IMG/VR virus record: IMGVR_UViG_3300035205_000772
Coordinates: 1-53,064 of that record
Length of the DNA stretch: 53,064 bases
Reading direction: 5' to 3' (one strand)
Source of the DNA: a virus
The notes under the pieces were generated by a model. It had not been told where the DNA came from and did not search any database. It was given only the letters and a program-made list of their open reading frames with translations. Below, piece after piece: positions 41,746 to 50,597 of this stretch; positions within the stretch are counted from its first letter, which is position 1; the number at the start of each line of letters is the position of its first letter. Both the position numbers and the translations under genes were made by a program.

Positions 41746-43976
41746 TAATGTTTTCCTGTCATAAAAGTTCTTTTTAAATTAAGTTTATATTTTTCTATAT
41801 CTAATGCATCAAGATAATTTGGTACTCCATATTTTTTCCGAAAATAATCTTCGTCTTCATACTTATCATTCATATTTCCAACATCGTGATACTTATCATG
41901 AAAACTAATATCATAAAAAGTTACCATAGTACCATCCTTATTAATTTTTAAATGATCACCTATATGTAAAGGTTCTTCATCTTCATGAAATCTTCTCGCT
42001 ATTTGTTTTTTTCTTTTTTTCCACATTTCTTTATCACTATGTTTTAATTCTATAGGTAATTGTATATGAATAGTTCTTTTTGCTCTTTTATCTATTGTCA
42101 ATTTATTATCTATTGATAATCTATAACTACCATCCATTTCTGATTGAAATTTAAATTTACTAATCATTCTAGCACCATCTATATTTCGTTCACTATAATC
42201 TTCATCAAACTCCACTTCAATATCAAATGGTCCGGCTATCTGATACATTAGCCAACACCAAACTCTTATTTCGTTTCTTGTTTGTATTTTTATAGTATCT
42301 TCAATACTAACTGAAGCATCGTATTCTCCTGTATCAGCTTTATTAGCAAATTCTAAATATGGTACATTATAATTTAAGTTTCTAATCTTAAATTGTTCTC
42401 TATTTCCATGCCAATTATGTCTCTGTTGCCAAAATGTTCCATTTGCTCTTTGATCCCATTCTTGATACTGTTCTTTATTAAACATTGATTTAGGATCTTT
42501 AAATTTTATGTGTTTAATATTCTCTCTTACAGTCCAAAATCCCGAATAGTAAATTTTCCATATTTCTAAAAACATATGACATAACTTCACTCTTAAAAAT
42601 CTATTAACATAAGTATTTTTTACATCATTACTAACCCAATCATAAAATATATTTCCTAATGGTGAAATATTAAATACGTCTCTATATTGATCAAGTGCTG
42701 TACCTGGAGTTACTCCTGCAGGAAACTGATTTGCTGCTACTACGGGTATATAATGTTTATTCTTATATAAAAAATGTAAACTCATTATCCAATCAATATG
42801 ATTTTCTTTTGGATAGCCAGAAATCCAATTAGCATCCATACGTATTCCATGTCTCCAACAAGCTTTCCACAATTGTTCGATTCCCTCAACTGTTTGTCTT
42901 TTCTCTATAACCTCAAGTATTTTAGGCGTTCCACTTTCCACTCCAATAGATAACCATTTAAATCCTGCTTTAGCAGCCTTTCTCATCAATTTACTATCCA
43001 TTTCTTTATGAGTTCTAGCATATCCACCAAGACTTAATTCTTTCAATTTTGGATCTTTTACAACCTCTTCTGCTAATTCATTTACTAATATTTTAAATTG
43101 TGGCATTGAACCATTAATAAGAGAATCAACAAATGAAAAATGAGTAATTCCATATTTTCTTGTTTGTTCTAAAATTTCTTCTTTAATCTTTCTACCTTTC
43201 TTAAATCTAAAAATTCTTGTCTCTGAACAAAATGTGCATTTATAGGTACAACCTCTTGAACCTTGTAATGGTAAATGTGCATGTCCTGAATAGTGATGTT
43301 TAGCGTAAATTTCCAAATCTACACCATCCCAAATAGGCGTTGGTATTATATCTAACTCTTTTTGTGGTATTCTCATACCTGTAAATTTATGTCTATCTTT
43401 AGAAGTTGAACCAAATGTCCATATTCCTTGTACAGTTTCATAACTAATACCTTTCTCATAACAATCTACCAAATCATTAATAACAATTTCTCCTTCATTA
43501 TCACATGATAATTTTATCCAATACCTATCGGGTTCACCATCGGGTGATGATATACAAAGTCCACCTTTAGGTGCATTCCAACAATATGGTCCACCATAAA
43601 AAATATGAAGTTTTGGATTAGCCTTATATAATCTTTCAGCAAAATAATCAGTAACAACTATATTAGAAAAATATGTTGTAAAAGTAACTATATCATAATC
43701 TTTAAGTTCATCTATCAAACTATCCCAATATTCTTTATAAGTAGGAAGAATTTTATCATTGAATGAATGGTCATTAGTCCAAAAGAAGTGACCCGTAGGT
43801 GCCCATAATTCTTCTCTAGCTTCTTCATCTACATATTCAGCAGATAGTAAGTTAATATGAAATTGTTTCGCAACCCTATCTCTTGTTTTTAAAGCACCAG
43901 CTAACAAACCAAGACTAAGTGGTGGTGTCTCTAAAGACCAAGCTGGCAACATACAAACTGCTATCTTAGGTTGCAT
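41745..43976 (-). CDS. B12-binding-domain radical SAM protein with long C-terminal extension
   Basis: A 743-residue protein, the largest in the glycan island. Residues 1-200 look like a cobalamin-binding-type domain (PPLSLGLLAGALK, IVTFTTYFSNIV, HIFYGGPYCW, DNEGEIVINDLV), though the usual DxHxxG cobalamin ligand is not evident. The radical SAM core has Cys243, Cys247 and Cys250 in SRGCTYKCTFC, then SIGVESGTPKIL and WISGYPKENH. The final 200 residues hold beta-rich sequence (YDASVSIEDTIKIQT, FDIEVEFDEDYSE, YRLSIDNKLTID) suggestive of an additional jelly-roll-like domain. It overlaps the neighbouring radical SAM gene by 11 bases. Substrate unknown. Confidence 0.85.
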   Translation of the reverse strand: MQPKIAVCMLPAWSLETPPLSLGLLAGALKTRDRVAKQFHINLLSAEYVDEEAREELWAPTGHFFWTNDHSFNDKILPTYKEYWDSLIDELKDYDIVTFTTYFSNIVVTDYFAERLYKANPKLHIFYGGPYCWNAPKGGLCISSPDGEPDRYWIKLSCDNEGEIVINDLVDCYEKGISYETVQGIWTFGSTSKDRHKFTGMRIPQKELDIIPTPIWDGVDLEIYAKHHYSGHAHLPLQGSRGCTYKCTFCSETRIFRFKKGRKIKEEILEQTRKYGITHFSFVDSLINGSMPQFKILVNELAEEVVKDPKLKELSLGGYARTHKEMDSKLMRKAAKAGFKWLSIGVESGTPKILEVIEKRQTVEGIEQLWKACWRHGIRMDANWISGYPKENHIDWIMSLHFLYKNKHYIPVVAANQFPAGVTPGTALDQYRDVFNISPLGNIFYDWVSNDVKNTYVNRFLRVKLCHMFLEIWKIYYSGFWTVRENIKHIKFKDPKSMFNKEQYQEWDQRANGTFWQQRHNWHGNREQFKIRNLNYNVPYLEFANKADTGEYDASVSIEDTIKIQTRNEIRVWCWLMYQIAGPFDIEVEFDEDYSERNIDGARMISKFKFQSEMDGSYRLSIDNKLTIDKRAKRTIHIQLPIELKHSDKEMWKKRKKQIARRFHEDEEPLHIGDHLKINKDGTMVTFYDISFHDKYHDVGNMNDKYEDEDYFRKKYGVPNYLDALDIEKYKLNLKRTFMTGKH

Positions 43977-45000
43977 TTATATTTTCCTTTTTAATAATCT
44001 TATAATCTCCTACATCTTTATAAACTTTTGGATTTATTTTTGGTATTATTACATCTGTACCACAAGTACAATGATTCTTTGGACAAATAACAGGATTTCC
44101 TAAATTTTCTAAATCTTCTTGTTTCCATGTGTTTATATTAGTAAATATATCACTAACACCACAACTACCAGCGCTAACATCACCCCTTGTATTTATAAAA
44201 ATAGCATCATTTAAAAAACAAGTCCATCCTTGAAAGTTAGTTAACTTCTCTGCTGATAATCTATTAGAGTTTACAGGTCTAATTTTACCATCACTCCAAA
44301 CCTCTAAACTATAAGCAGGTTTAAACTTTCGTCTTTCATTTACTTTTCCCCATTTTCTCATATAACCATCCGTCTTTTTGAAAAAATCATTTTTCCATTC
44401 TTCGTCATAATCCCACATTTCTGCATCTACTGATAAATCTTTAAGTAGTGGGACCCATTCTACAACACAATTATCCATGTCGCTATACATCTTTCTACCA
44501 ATATCAATACACTCTTGAAACCTACTTTCTTCCATCATAATTCTCAATGCTAAATAATTTACTCTATCTTGTAAAAACTTAGCATTCTTAATATACTTAT
44601 TGTATTTAATATATTCAATATGATAACTAGCTACAACATCTTGAAAGTAATAATAATTATCTAACCACCAACTCAAAGGATTGCTTAAATTTGTATTTAT
44701 AGCTAATAATGGTTTATCACATTTTTTATGTAAAAATTTTGCTATTGGTATTAATGATTTCCAATATGTTGGTTCTCCTCCCGAAAAAAAGAATTTAAAA
44801 GACTCATAACCAAATGATTGATATTTTGATATCAAAGAATCTAAAAACTCTATGTACTTATCTGTATCTTTATTTAAATTGTTACCACCCCAATTACCCT
44901 CATTACAATAAGAACATCTAAAATTACACCAATCATTTACTTGCCAAGTTACATTTATATACTTATTTTCACCTGGTAATATTTTTAATAACTCAGTCAT
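43966..45000 (-). CDS. Radical SAM protein with C-terminal auxiliary-cluster cysteines
   Basis: A 344-residue protein. The radical SAM motif lies very near the N-terminus: Cys25, Cys29, Cys32 in DWCNFRCSYC. FFFSGGEPTYW follows at about residue 70. The C-terminal region has WTCFLND, GSCGVSD and the cluster-like ICPKNHCTCGTD, which could hold one or two auxiliary iron-sulfur clusters, although the order differs from classical SPASM. No N-terminal twitch cysteines are present, unlike its neighbours. It overlaps the upstream gene by eight bases and the B12-type gene by 11, so three radical SAM proteins are translated in series here. Confidence 0.85.
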   Translation of the reverse strand: MTELLKILPGENKYINVTWQVNDWCNFRCSYCNEGNWGGNNLNKDTDKYIEFLDSLISKYQSFGYESFKFFFSGGEPTYWKSLIPIAKFLHKKCDKPLLAINTNLSNPLSWWLDNYYYFQDVVASYHIEYIKYNKYIKNAKFLQDRVNYLALRIMMEESRFQECIDIGRKMYSDMDNCVVEWVPLLKDLSVDAEMWDYDEEWKNDFFKKTDGYMRKWGKVNERRKFKPAYSLEVWSDGKIRPVNSNRLSAEKLTNFQGWTCFLNDAIFINTRGDVSAGSCGVSDIFTNINTWKQEDLENLGNPVICPKNHCTCGTDVIIPKINPKVYKDVGDYKIIKKENINAT

Positions 45001-46444
45001 CTATCCACCAATTAGGTGTTACTATTTTTTTATCAAGACTGTTTTCATATTCTTCTCTCAATTCTTCAAATTGAATAAAAGTTTTAAAAAAATCTGTATC
45101 TCTACACCTATCCATAAAATTTGTATATTGATAAAACATATATCTTTGATTTACTTCTGTTTGTTCTACACCTTGACAATATTTTCCATAACTACCGTGC
45201 GCTTCCCAATCACTTTCTAAATAAGAAATAATTCTATTAGCTGCACCATGTAAGTCTAAGTATTTATTATCATATGTTGAATAATCATAAAATTCTCTAT
45301 ATAATTCCATAGCTTTATCTCTTAAAGACCAGGGAATTATATTTGATCTTAAATGTAATGGTTGATCTATTAATATAGGCCAAAAAGATACATGCCTTTT
45401 TAAACTCAAAGAGTCTAACCATTTCATTAATTTATATGTTTCAAACATATTATAAATCTGAAATACATTATATATCTGAATTCTTACTTTATCTGGTAAT
45501 TCTACCAACCTTTTAAAATTTGTTTCTATATCTTCCCAAGCTGAACCATATCTTATATACTCTTGTGATTCTTTATAACCATCAATACTAACCTGAACTT
45601 CACTCTTATCAAAGAAAGATAGTTTCTCATATAAATTTATATTCCAAGTCGTAAGATTAGTAGTGAATGATACATGACATTCTTTATTACCTATTTCAAT
45701 TAAATGATTTATCATATCATCATTTGCTTTTATAATACTTGGTTCTCCACCTGTTACATATAATCTTTTTAATGTAGGTGCTACTTTTTTAAAGTTGTCT
45801 AAAAACTGCGGATTTTCATGCCACATCATATTGATTTTGGATATGTTATACTCGGCTGGATACCACATATCATATAACCATACTGGCATTTTTGATCCAT
45901 ACTTTTTTACTATGTCTAATCGTTCAGCGTTAATTCTACTACTACTATATCCCCAACACATTGTACACTTTAAATTACAATGATTTCCTAATCTAAGTTC
46001 TAAACTATTAAGTGTATCTTTAATAAATCCATCATCATCCATCATCTTAATATTATTTTCTATAACCTCTTTCATATGCGAATAAATACCATCTTCTTCC
46101 ATATAACTTTTAATACTATCTAATCTTGTACTTGTTGGTGCTTCATGACCACCATATGTTTTTTCTAAATTTTCTACATTCCAACACACGTTACATTCTT
46201 GTATTTGCTCTCCATTCAAAAGTTTCTTTCTGATATCTCTCATATGCTTTGAATTCCAAACCTCATCTATATTATCAGTAGCGACATTAAATGTAGAACC
46301 ATCATCTTTCTTTAAATGTAAGTTTTCATTTTGAGCACAACATATCTTCATAGAACCATCAGTATTATTATTGAGATTCATAAAAGGAAAAGGACAAAAT
46401 GTTTTAGATTTAATATTCAAGATTGAACTCCACCACATCACCAT
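44993..46444 (-). CDS. Radical SAM protein with N-terminal twitch-like cysteines (copy 2)
   Basis: A 483-residue protein of the same layout as the gene at 40477: FCPFPFMNL near residue 16, MKICC at 32-36, CNVCW at 84-88, and the radical SAM motif Cys156, Cys160, Cys163 in GNHCNLKCTMC. VTGGEPSI and VSIDGYKESQEYIRYGSAW follow. The start is uncertain: ATG 46444 lacks a good ribosome binding site and gives a leader rich in Trp, while an in-frame TTG at 46420 follows GGTGGAG by seven bases and gives an N-terminus like the paralogues. Either way it overlaps the SGNH gene (35 or 11 bases). Confidence 0.84.
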   Translation of the reverse strand: MVMWWSSILNIKSKTFCPFPFMNLNNNTDGSMKICCAQNENLHLKKDDGSTFNVATDNIDEVWNSKHMRDIRKKLLNGEQIQECNVCWNVENLEKTYGGHEAPTSTRLDSIKSYMEEDGIYSHMKEVIENNIKMMDDDGFIKDTLNSLELRLGNHCNLKCTMCWGYSSSRINAERLDIVKKYGSKMPVWLYDMWYPAEYNISKINMMWHENPQFLDNFKKVAPTLKRLYVTGGEPSIIKANDDMINHLIEIGNKECHVSFTTNLTTWNINLYEKLSFFDKSEVQVSIDGYKESQEYIRYGSAWEDIETNFKRLVELPDKVRIQIYNVFQIYNMFETYKLMKWLDSLSLKRHVSFWPILIDQPLHLRSNIIPWSLRDKAMELYREFYDYSTYDNKYLDLHGAANRIISYLESDWEAHGSYGKYCQGVEQTEVNQRYMFYQYTNFMDRCRDTDFFKTFIQFEELREEYENSLDKKIVTPNWWIDD

Positions 46445-47036
46445 TATTTAATGATTCGTCTTTTAATACTTTATTAAGTTGTTTAGCAAATGATTCGTGA
46501 ACTTGAGGTGCCATATGTAATAATCTAATATCTTTTGTAAAATTAAAATCTAATAACTTCGAAAATTCTAAAAGTTCTGGTTTTATATTTATTCCTTGTT
46601 CAAATATATGAGGATAAAAATCAAAATGTATATTGTTCTTGTTTAAAATATTCACTTCATGGCCCGATCCGTCATCTGAAATATAATCTGATTCTTTAAA
46701 AGAATATAAATGAATAATTTTTTTATCTGAATAATTTTTTTGTAAAAATCTATCAAACCATTGTAATAAAGCAATTCCTTTTAAAAAAATATAATCATTC
46801 GAATCTTTTTTTATATCCATTTCTCTGTGTAAGGTGGACCAAGCAAAGAAACAAATATCAAAATCTTTATCATAATCTAAAAAATTCATTATTGTGCTCC
46901 AAGGACCAATACCACCTACACCTCGTGAATCAAGTATTAAATCATTTTCTTGACAAACATAATCTAACCAGGTCAATGGTTCTATATGAACAGATTGTTC
47001 CACAAAACTATCTCCAAATGTAACTAACTTATTCAT
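46410..47036 (-). CDS. Small SGNH-like hydrolase
   Basis: A 208-residue protein starting MNKLVTFGDSFVEQ, where GDSF is SGNH block I with candidate nucleophile Ser10. SRGVGGIGPWSTIMNFL matches block II, FFAWSTLHRE the block III region, and LLHMAPQVHESFAKQL supplies a late His. The Asp of the usual DxxH pair is not evident, so activity is less certain than for the two other SGNH genes. I choose ATG 47036 behind GAGG; the frame could extend four codons. It is coupled to a DUF115-like gene upstream and a radical SAM gene downstream. A sugar O-acyl hydrolase or transferase is plausible. Confidence 0.78.
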   Translation of the reverse strand: MNKLVTFGDSFVEQSVHIEPLTWLDYVCQENDLILDSRGVGGIGPWSTIMNFLDYDKDFDICFFAWSTLHREMDIKKDSNDYIFLKGIALLQWFDRFLQKNYSDKKIIHLYSFKESDYISDDGSGHEVNILNKNNIHFDFYPHIFEQGINIKPELLEFSKLLDFNFTKDIRLLHMAPQVHESFAKQLNKVLKDESLNNGDVVEFNLEY

Positions 47037-47751
47037 AAACATCCTCAAACATTCCTTTTAATCCCTTTGGATTAATAGATATTATTTTTACATCTTTAAA
47101 ATTTATATCAACAAACTCTTTAAATTCTTTCCAAAATGAAATAGTTCCTTCTGTTTTATTTTTTATATCATGATCCCATCGTTTATTTGGTTCTAAATAA
47201 GAAGCACCATATCCACAATCACATCCAACCAAATATATTTCTTTAACTCCTGTATAAAGTAAAAATTGTAATGCAGGAAAAACAATTCTTCTATCATATA
47301 ATGGATTAGTATTTATATCAATTTGAAATGCTGATACTCCTCTTTCCGTATGACATTCGAAAGAAATTGCACCTAACATTTGAATTTCTTCATTTGTAAA
47401 AAGTTCATCATTAGCTTTATCTACCCACGTTGGTTTATTTTGTATATCATACACTATTTTATTTAATAGAAAAATTTCCATTTCATCTTTTCTTTTATCC
47501 AACTGATTAAATATTGGTGATTTAATTTCTAAATCATGATGTGGATGATTCCAACTTTCTCTCCTTACATTTTGTCCACCAAAAAAATAATCTAATTTTA
47601 AATCTTCTTTATAAATTACAGAATTAACCCCTACTCTAACCCAATCCTTAGAAGAATCAAAGTTATATAATTCTAAGGTTGGACCACTTGCAAATAAAAT
47701 AGCAGTTTTATCCTTGTGTTTATTCTTATAAAATATAAATTCTCTATTCAT
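47029..47751 (-). CDS. DUF115/MptE-like protein, possible sialyl-type transferase relative
   Basis: A 240-residue protein with TAILFASGPTLELYNF at about 15-30 (the SGPS/T-L nucleotide-binding start of DUF115 and GT42-like folds), VRVGVNSVIY, LDYFFGGQNV, and later FPALQFLLYTGVKEIYLVGCDCGYG, which matches the second conserved strand-turn of this group. Related proteins include flagellin nonulosonate transferases (Maf) and bacterial sialyltransferases; others are pterin diphosphokinases. In this context transfer of an acidic sugar from a CMP-activated donor is the more likely role, but it remains inference. No membrane segment. It overlaps both neighbouring genes by eight bases. Confidence 0.76.
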   Translation of the reverse strand: MNREFIFYKNKHKDKTAILFASGPTLELYNFDSSKDWVRVGVNSVIYKEDLKLDYFFGGQNVRRESWNHPHHDLEIKSPIFNQLDKRKDEMEIFLLNKIVYDIQNKPTWVDKANDELFTNEEIQMLGAISFECHTERGVSAFQIDINTNPLYDRRIVFPALQFLLYTGVKEIYLVGCDCGYGASYLEPNKRWDHDIKNKTEGTISFWKEFKEFVDINFKDVKIISINPKGLKGMFEDVYE

Positions 47752-48979
47752 AATCTTTTAAAAACTTTAATTCAGTACAAACATCAAATAAAGATTCTTC
47801 TCTTGTTTTATCTAATGCTTTATTTCTATTAATAAAATTAGATATACTATCTTCATAATTACCTTGTTCTAAAAAATCTAATATAGACATAAATCCATTT
47901 TTAGCAACACCTTCACCAAAATTATCATCAATCCATTTTATATGTTCATTATACTTGTCTATAAATTTCTTTCTTTCTTCTTTTGGTATAATTTGTATTC
48001 TATAATCTTCTGGATGTGTTAATATATTTACTCTTATATTATTTGGTTCTAAAAGTTCTTTATCTACCCAATCCTTATGAAAGTCTGGTAGATGATACAC
48101 ATTCATAATACTAACTGTAGGTGTTATTTCAAAATATACATCAGGACATTCTTTTATCATTTGTCTACGATTGTCTTCTATAACATTCCATTCCATTCCT
48201 GCCCTAATCAACTCACCTCTTTTACCCATAGCATCAATACTTGCAGCTATTCTAACATCATTAAAAGAATTCCAATACTCTAATATACTTTTTTTCTTAA
48301 AATAAAGATTACTAAAATTTGTTGTATATCTTAATCTAACATCTTTCATGTTATTTTCAATCCAAAAGTCTAATATCTTATAATGTTCTTCTGTAATAAT
48401 TGGTTCTCCGCCTGCCCAACACGCTTCCTCTACCGTAAATAATAATGGTTGTAAATCTTTCCAAAACCTTTCATTATTTGCTATATTCATTATCTTAGGC
48501 CATTGTGGTTTTTCCCCATAAAGTTTAATATGATCTTCATGCCAAGCACTACTCAACTCTGGACCACAAGTTCTACATCTGAAATTACATATATTAGAAA
48601 CTCTAATATCCATATATCCCATATTTACTTCTTCTACCGTACCATCATCTTGTGTTGTCTCTACTCTATCCCAATGCTTATCATATGTCTGATTTACCAT
48701 TTTTCGTAAAGTCCACACATTGGATTTCTCCATTTCATAACATCTATTACATTCTAAACTTTCTTTTTCATTTAACATATTTAAACGAAGTTGTTTATAC
48801 TTTTCATCATTCCAAATCTCTGCTAAACTATTATCATTTAAATTACCATATTCAACTGTACTATCCGACATACAACAAGGAAATGCTTTACCACTTGGCC
48901 ACACGTGTGTATGTATCCAGGGCATCATACAAAAAACCTTAGATCCTTTTAACTTTTTATATTTTTCTCTAATACTCAT
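47744..48979 (-). CDS. Radical SAM protein with N-terminal twitch-like cysteines (copy 3)
   Basis: A 411-residue protein. FCMMPWIHTHVWPSGKAFPCC at about 16-36, LECNRCYEME at 76-85 and the radical SAM motif Cys131, Cys135, Cys138 in SNICNFRCRTC give the layout shared with the genes at 40477, 44993 and 49068. The segment GNLNDNSLAEIWNDEKYKQL matches the linker of the classical SPASM region, here before rather than after the core. WAGGEPII and AASIDAMGKRGELIRAGMEW follow. This copy is closest to the marine bacterial consensus I remember. The start ATG 48979 lies directly after the stop of a tiny gene (TAAATG). Confidence 0.87.
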   Translation of the reverse strand: MSIREKYKKLKGSKVFCMMPWIHTHVWPSGKAFPCCMSDSTVEYGNLNDNSLAEIWNDEKYKQLRLNMLNEKESLECNRCYEMEKSNVWTLRKMVNQTYDKHWDRVETTQDDGTVEEVNMGYMDIRVSNICNFRCRTCGPELSSAWHEDHIKLYGEKPQWPKIMNIANNERFWKDLQPLLFTVEEACWAGGEPIITEEHYKILDFWIENNMKDVRLRYTTNFSNLYFKKKSILEYWNSFNDVRIAASIDAMGKRGELIRAGMEWNVIEDNRRQMIKECPDVYFEITPTVSIMNVYHLPDFHKDWVDKELLEPNNIRVNILTHPEDYRIQIIPKEERKKFIDKYNEHIKWIDDNFGEGVAKNGFMSILDFLEQGNYEDSISNFINRNKALDKTREESLFDVCTELKFLKDYE

Positions 48980-49084
48980 TTATTTGTATATAAAAGGATC
49001 TCTTTTTTTAAGTTCTTTAATTTTTTTACGATATCTTATTTCTAATTTTATTTTAGTAATCAATCGTTTAATTCGTTTTATCAT
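48980..49084 (-). CDS. 34-residue basic protein ending RDPFIYK
   Basis: A very short frame from ATG 49084 to TAA at 48980-48982, fully between two radical SAM genes: it overlaps the end of the upstream one by 17 bases, and its stop directly precedes the ATG of the next. The product is one basic helix (IKRIKRLITKIKLEIRYRK) with a KKRDPFIYK end. I recall similar tiny basic proteins with an RDPFIY end from marine T4-like phages. A strong AAGGAG site five bases before the start supports translation. Function unknown. Confidence 0.78.
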   Translation of the reverse strand: MIKRIKRLITKIKLEIRYRKKIKELKKRDPFIYK

Positions 49085-50597
49085 TTTTTCTCCTTCTCTC
49101 TAATAATCTCATTCTTTTTTCAGCTAACCTAGAACTTCTAGCAGTATTAATTATTTCACTCTTGCAAGAATTAAAAAACTCTGTGTATTCGGGAAAAGAT
49201 TTTAAAAAATTTGTTCCCCTTCTATTATCGTGTTCCTTAAAAAAATTATAAAAATCACTTCTTCCTTTCTTAATATATTCCTCAACGGTTGGATATGGTC
49301 TATGTTCTATCTCTGAACTTTTAAAATAATCTACAACCCTTCTAAATTTTTCAACTTCTATAGTTCTAAATTTTGTATTGTCCTCATCATCTTGATTGTC
49401 AATCATAAACTTTAAATGATCATCCATATAATGTGTAAACTCTTCTTTAGGTAAAATATTCATATCATAATGTGGCGGTTCTTTTAAATATGGTGTATCT
49501 ATTTGAATTCTCTGTAAAGGTATAGGTTGATTAACATTTCCTTTTTCTCTAGCTGCTTTAGTATTATATTTTTCTCTCCACACTAATATTTGTTCTAATA
49601 AAGAATCAAAGTTAGAAACACATAAGTTATTAAATGTTATCATTAAAGATAATTTTGAATTATCAATTTCAGTTAAATACTTATTAAAATTTCTTTCAAA
49701 TAAATCTAAATCTAAACCATACCTCATATATTCAGCTTTAGGTTTATCCCAGCTATCTATAGAAGTAAATAACTTGAACTCTCTAACTTTCTTTTCTTCT
49801 ATAATTGGTTTTAACTTCTCTACAAATTTATCAAAAAGTTTTGGATTTGCACCAAGATTAGAATTTATATTCAATTCAAGATTTGGCATAGGGTTTTTAT
49901 TAATCTCATCTAATAATCTATAAGTACTACCATGAATTGTTGGTTCACCACCTGTAATTCTCAATATATTTAATGTCTTAGAAACTTCTGGCCACCATTT
50001 CCACCAAGCCTTTACATATGGATTATCTTCATCATTTTTATATAACCTATCTTCAAACCACTCAACATCATATTTGCCTGTATAATTTTTGTAATAAGAA
50101 CCATATTCTTTAATTTCATCATAAAATCTTGAACTATATCTTGGATGACAATAACCACATTTAAAATTACATTGATTACCAAAAGAAAGTTCGATATATT
50201 CAGGATTAACATTCATATCCCAGGGATTATTTATAATATCATCTAATCTACTCTTATCTCCCTCATATATAGAAAGAGTTCTTTGTTTCCTATCACTTAT
50301 ATAATCTTCACCTAATGCTTCTACATTCCAACAATAAGTACATCCTTCAGGTTTCTTACCCTCTAACATCTGCTTTCTTTCAAACTTCTTCATACTTGTA
50401 TTATGTAATGCTGAAGGATTGTTTTTTAACTCTTCTAAAGAAATTGCGTGTGGTTGTGGGTGATAACAACTATGAGTTTCACCTAAATGTAGATAGATAG
50501 TAACATGGTGCCATTTAGCAAGACAAAATGTTGGTGAAGTCTTTGCCTCTATTTGAGGTAAAACTTTCTTTATTCTTTCATGTTCGTAATTACTCAT
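49068..50597 (-). CDS. Radical SAM protein with N-terminal twitch-like cysteines (copy 4)
   Basis: A 509-residue protein, the longest of the four. FCLAKWHHVTIYLHLGETHSC at about 24-44, GCTYCWNVEALGED at 85-98 and the radical SAM motif Cys143, Cys147, Cys150 in GNQCNFKCGYC. RITGGEPTIHG follows. The double Cys of the other copies is replaced by HSCYHPQPH, so one possible cluster ligand is a His. The C-terminus is helical and basic (RLAEKRMRLLERRRK). ATG 50597 shares one base with the stop of the galactosyltransferase-like gene. Substrate unknown; the four copies may act on successive positions. Confidence 0.85.
   Translation of the reverse strand: MSNYEHERIKKVLPQIEAKTSPTFCLAKWHHVTIYLHLGETHSCYHPQPHAISLEELKNNPSALHNTSMKKFERKQMLEGKKPEGCTYCWNVEALGEDYISDRKQRTLSIYEGDKSRLDDIINNPWDMNVNPEYIELSFGNQCNFKCGYCHPRYSSRFYDEIKEYGSYYKNYTGKYDVEWFEDRLYKNDEDNPYVKAWWKWWPEVSKTLNILRITGGEPTIHGSTYRLLDEINKNPMPNLELNINSNLGANPKLFDKFVEKLKPIIEEKKVREFKLFTSIDSWDKPKAEYMRYGLDLDLFERNFNKYLTEIDNSKLSLMITFNNLCVSNFDSLLEQILVWREKYNTKAAREKGNVNQPIPLQRIQIDTPYLKEPPHYDMNILPKEEFTHYMDDHLKFMIDNQDDEDNTKFRTIEVEKFRRVVDYFKSSEIEHRPYPTVEEYIKKGRSDFYNFFKEHDNRRGTNFLKSFPEYTEFFNSCKSEIINTARSSRLAEKRMRLLERRRKNDKTN
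49090..49095 (-). promoter_or_regulatory. Strong ribosome binding site of the 34-residue gene
   Basis: AAGGAG on the minus strand, five A residues before ATG 49084. It lies inside the last codons of the upstream radical SAM gene and decides in favour of the tiny frame being translated. Confidence 0.7.

Noticed and set aside
50012-50212. Minus-strand frame inside radical SAM copy 4
   Set aside because: It is out of frame with the conserved cysteines and contains only Ile/Val-rich low-complexity sequence.
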